Of a DNA stretch of 5,677 nucleotides, positions 5,585 to 5,677 are shown in pieces (positions within the stretch are counted from its first letter, which is position 1; each line of letters starts with the position of its first letter). Below the pieces are notes generated by a model. It was not told where the DNA came from and did not search any database. It saw nothing but the letters and a program-made list of their open reading frames with translations. The stretch comes from Desulfobacteraceae bacterium (GTDB lineage: Bacteria; Desulfobacterota; Desulfobacteria; Desulfobacterales; JAABRJ01). Made by a program: the position numbers and the translations under genes. Where the stretch lies: assembly GCA_011390985.1 (NCBI GenBank), contig JAABRJ010000127.1, positions 1-5,677 on the forward strand, read 5' to 3'.

Positions 5585-5677
5585 TCACGCGGCGGATTCG
5601 GGGTGAAAGACGTTCACCTCCTTGAGGTCCTCGCCAAGGTACTCGCGCTCGTTGGGACCCAGGATGCCCAGCGACAG
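5585..5677 (-). CDS. C-terminal end of an unrecognised protein (partial)
   Basis: On the minus strand, 30 codons enter from the window edge and end in TGA at 5585-5587. They read LSLGILGPNEREYLGEDL followed by KEVNVFHPESAA. The codon choice is GC-rich and the sequence looks like real protein: hydrophobic then charged, with no low-complexity bias. I do not recognise the family from this fragment, and the start lies outside the window. It has the same orientation as aroE and ends 199 bases before it, with a likely terminator between, so co-transcription is uncertain. Confidence 0.6.
   Translation of the reverse strand: MSLGILGPNEREYLGEDLKEVNVFHPESAA

Noticed and set aside
4360..5625. A 421-codon open frame on the plus strand
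   Set aside because: It is antisense to aroE, rich in Arg/Gly/His/Pro, has no good ribosome site and matches no family I know.

Overview
This is a GC-rich window whose genes all have strong AGGAGG-type Shine-Dalgarno sites. It carries a small heat-shock protein, a non-canonical Lon-family protease, a cysteine-rich flavodoxin-fold protein of the iron-sulfur flavoprotein type, and a shikimate-dehydrogenase homologue. The composition and the iron-sulfur flavoprotein, a family typical of anaerobes, suggest an anaerobic bacterium, plausibly one of the Desulfobacterota (former Deltaproteobacteria). That placement is inference; the window has no rRNA or phylogenetic marker.

Layout. Positions 1-240 (minus strand) hold the C-terminal half of an MscS-type mechanosensitive channel. 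Its recognisable sequence stops abruptly near 238, with no pore or membrane domain upstream, so it looks like a 5'-truncated remnant. A 12-bp perfect inverted repeat (241-252 / 327-338) begins at that break. The stretch 241-583 has no convincing gene and contains a 16-bp perfect palindrome (385-400). On the plus strand follow an Hsp20/alpha-crystallin chaperone (584-1030) and, 92 bases later, an 819-residue Lon-like protease (1123-3582) with an intact Ser-Lys dyad but a degenerate ATP-binding site. The two are probably co-transcribed, pairing a holdase with a protease in a protein quality-control unit.

The plus-strand pair converges on a minus-strand flavoprotein gene (3662-4237), and the shared 3' region is rich in secondary structure. 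After a 257-base spacer, an AroE-family gene (4495-5385, minus) keeps most shikimate-site residues but has Asn in place of the catalytic Asp of the NTD motif. Upstream of it, a 12-bp GC-rich inverted repeat followed by Ts separates aroE from the last 30 codons of an unrecognised minus-strand gene (5585-5677).

I see no tRNA, rRNA, CRISPR array, recognisable transposase or obvious new multi-gene system. The points most worth a second look are the Asp-to-Asn change in AroE, the P-loop of the Lon-like protein, and the truncated channel gene bordered by an inverted repeat.
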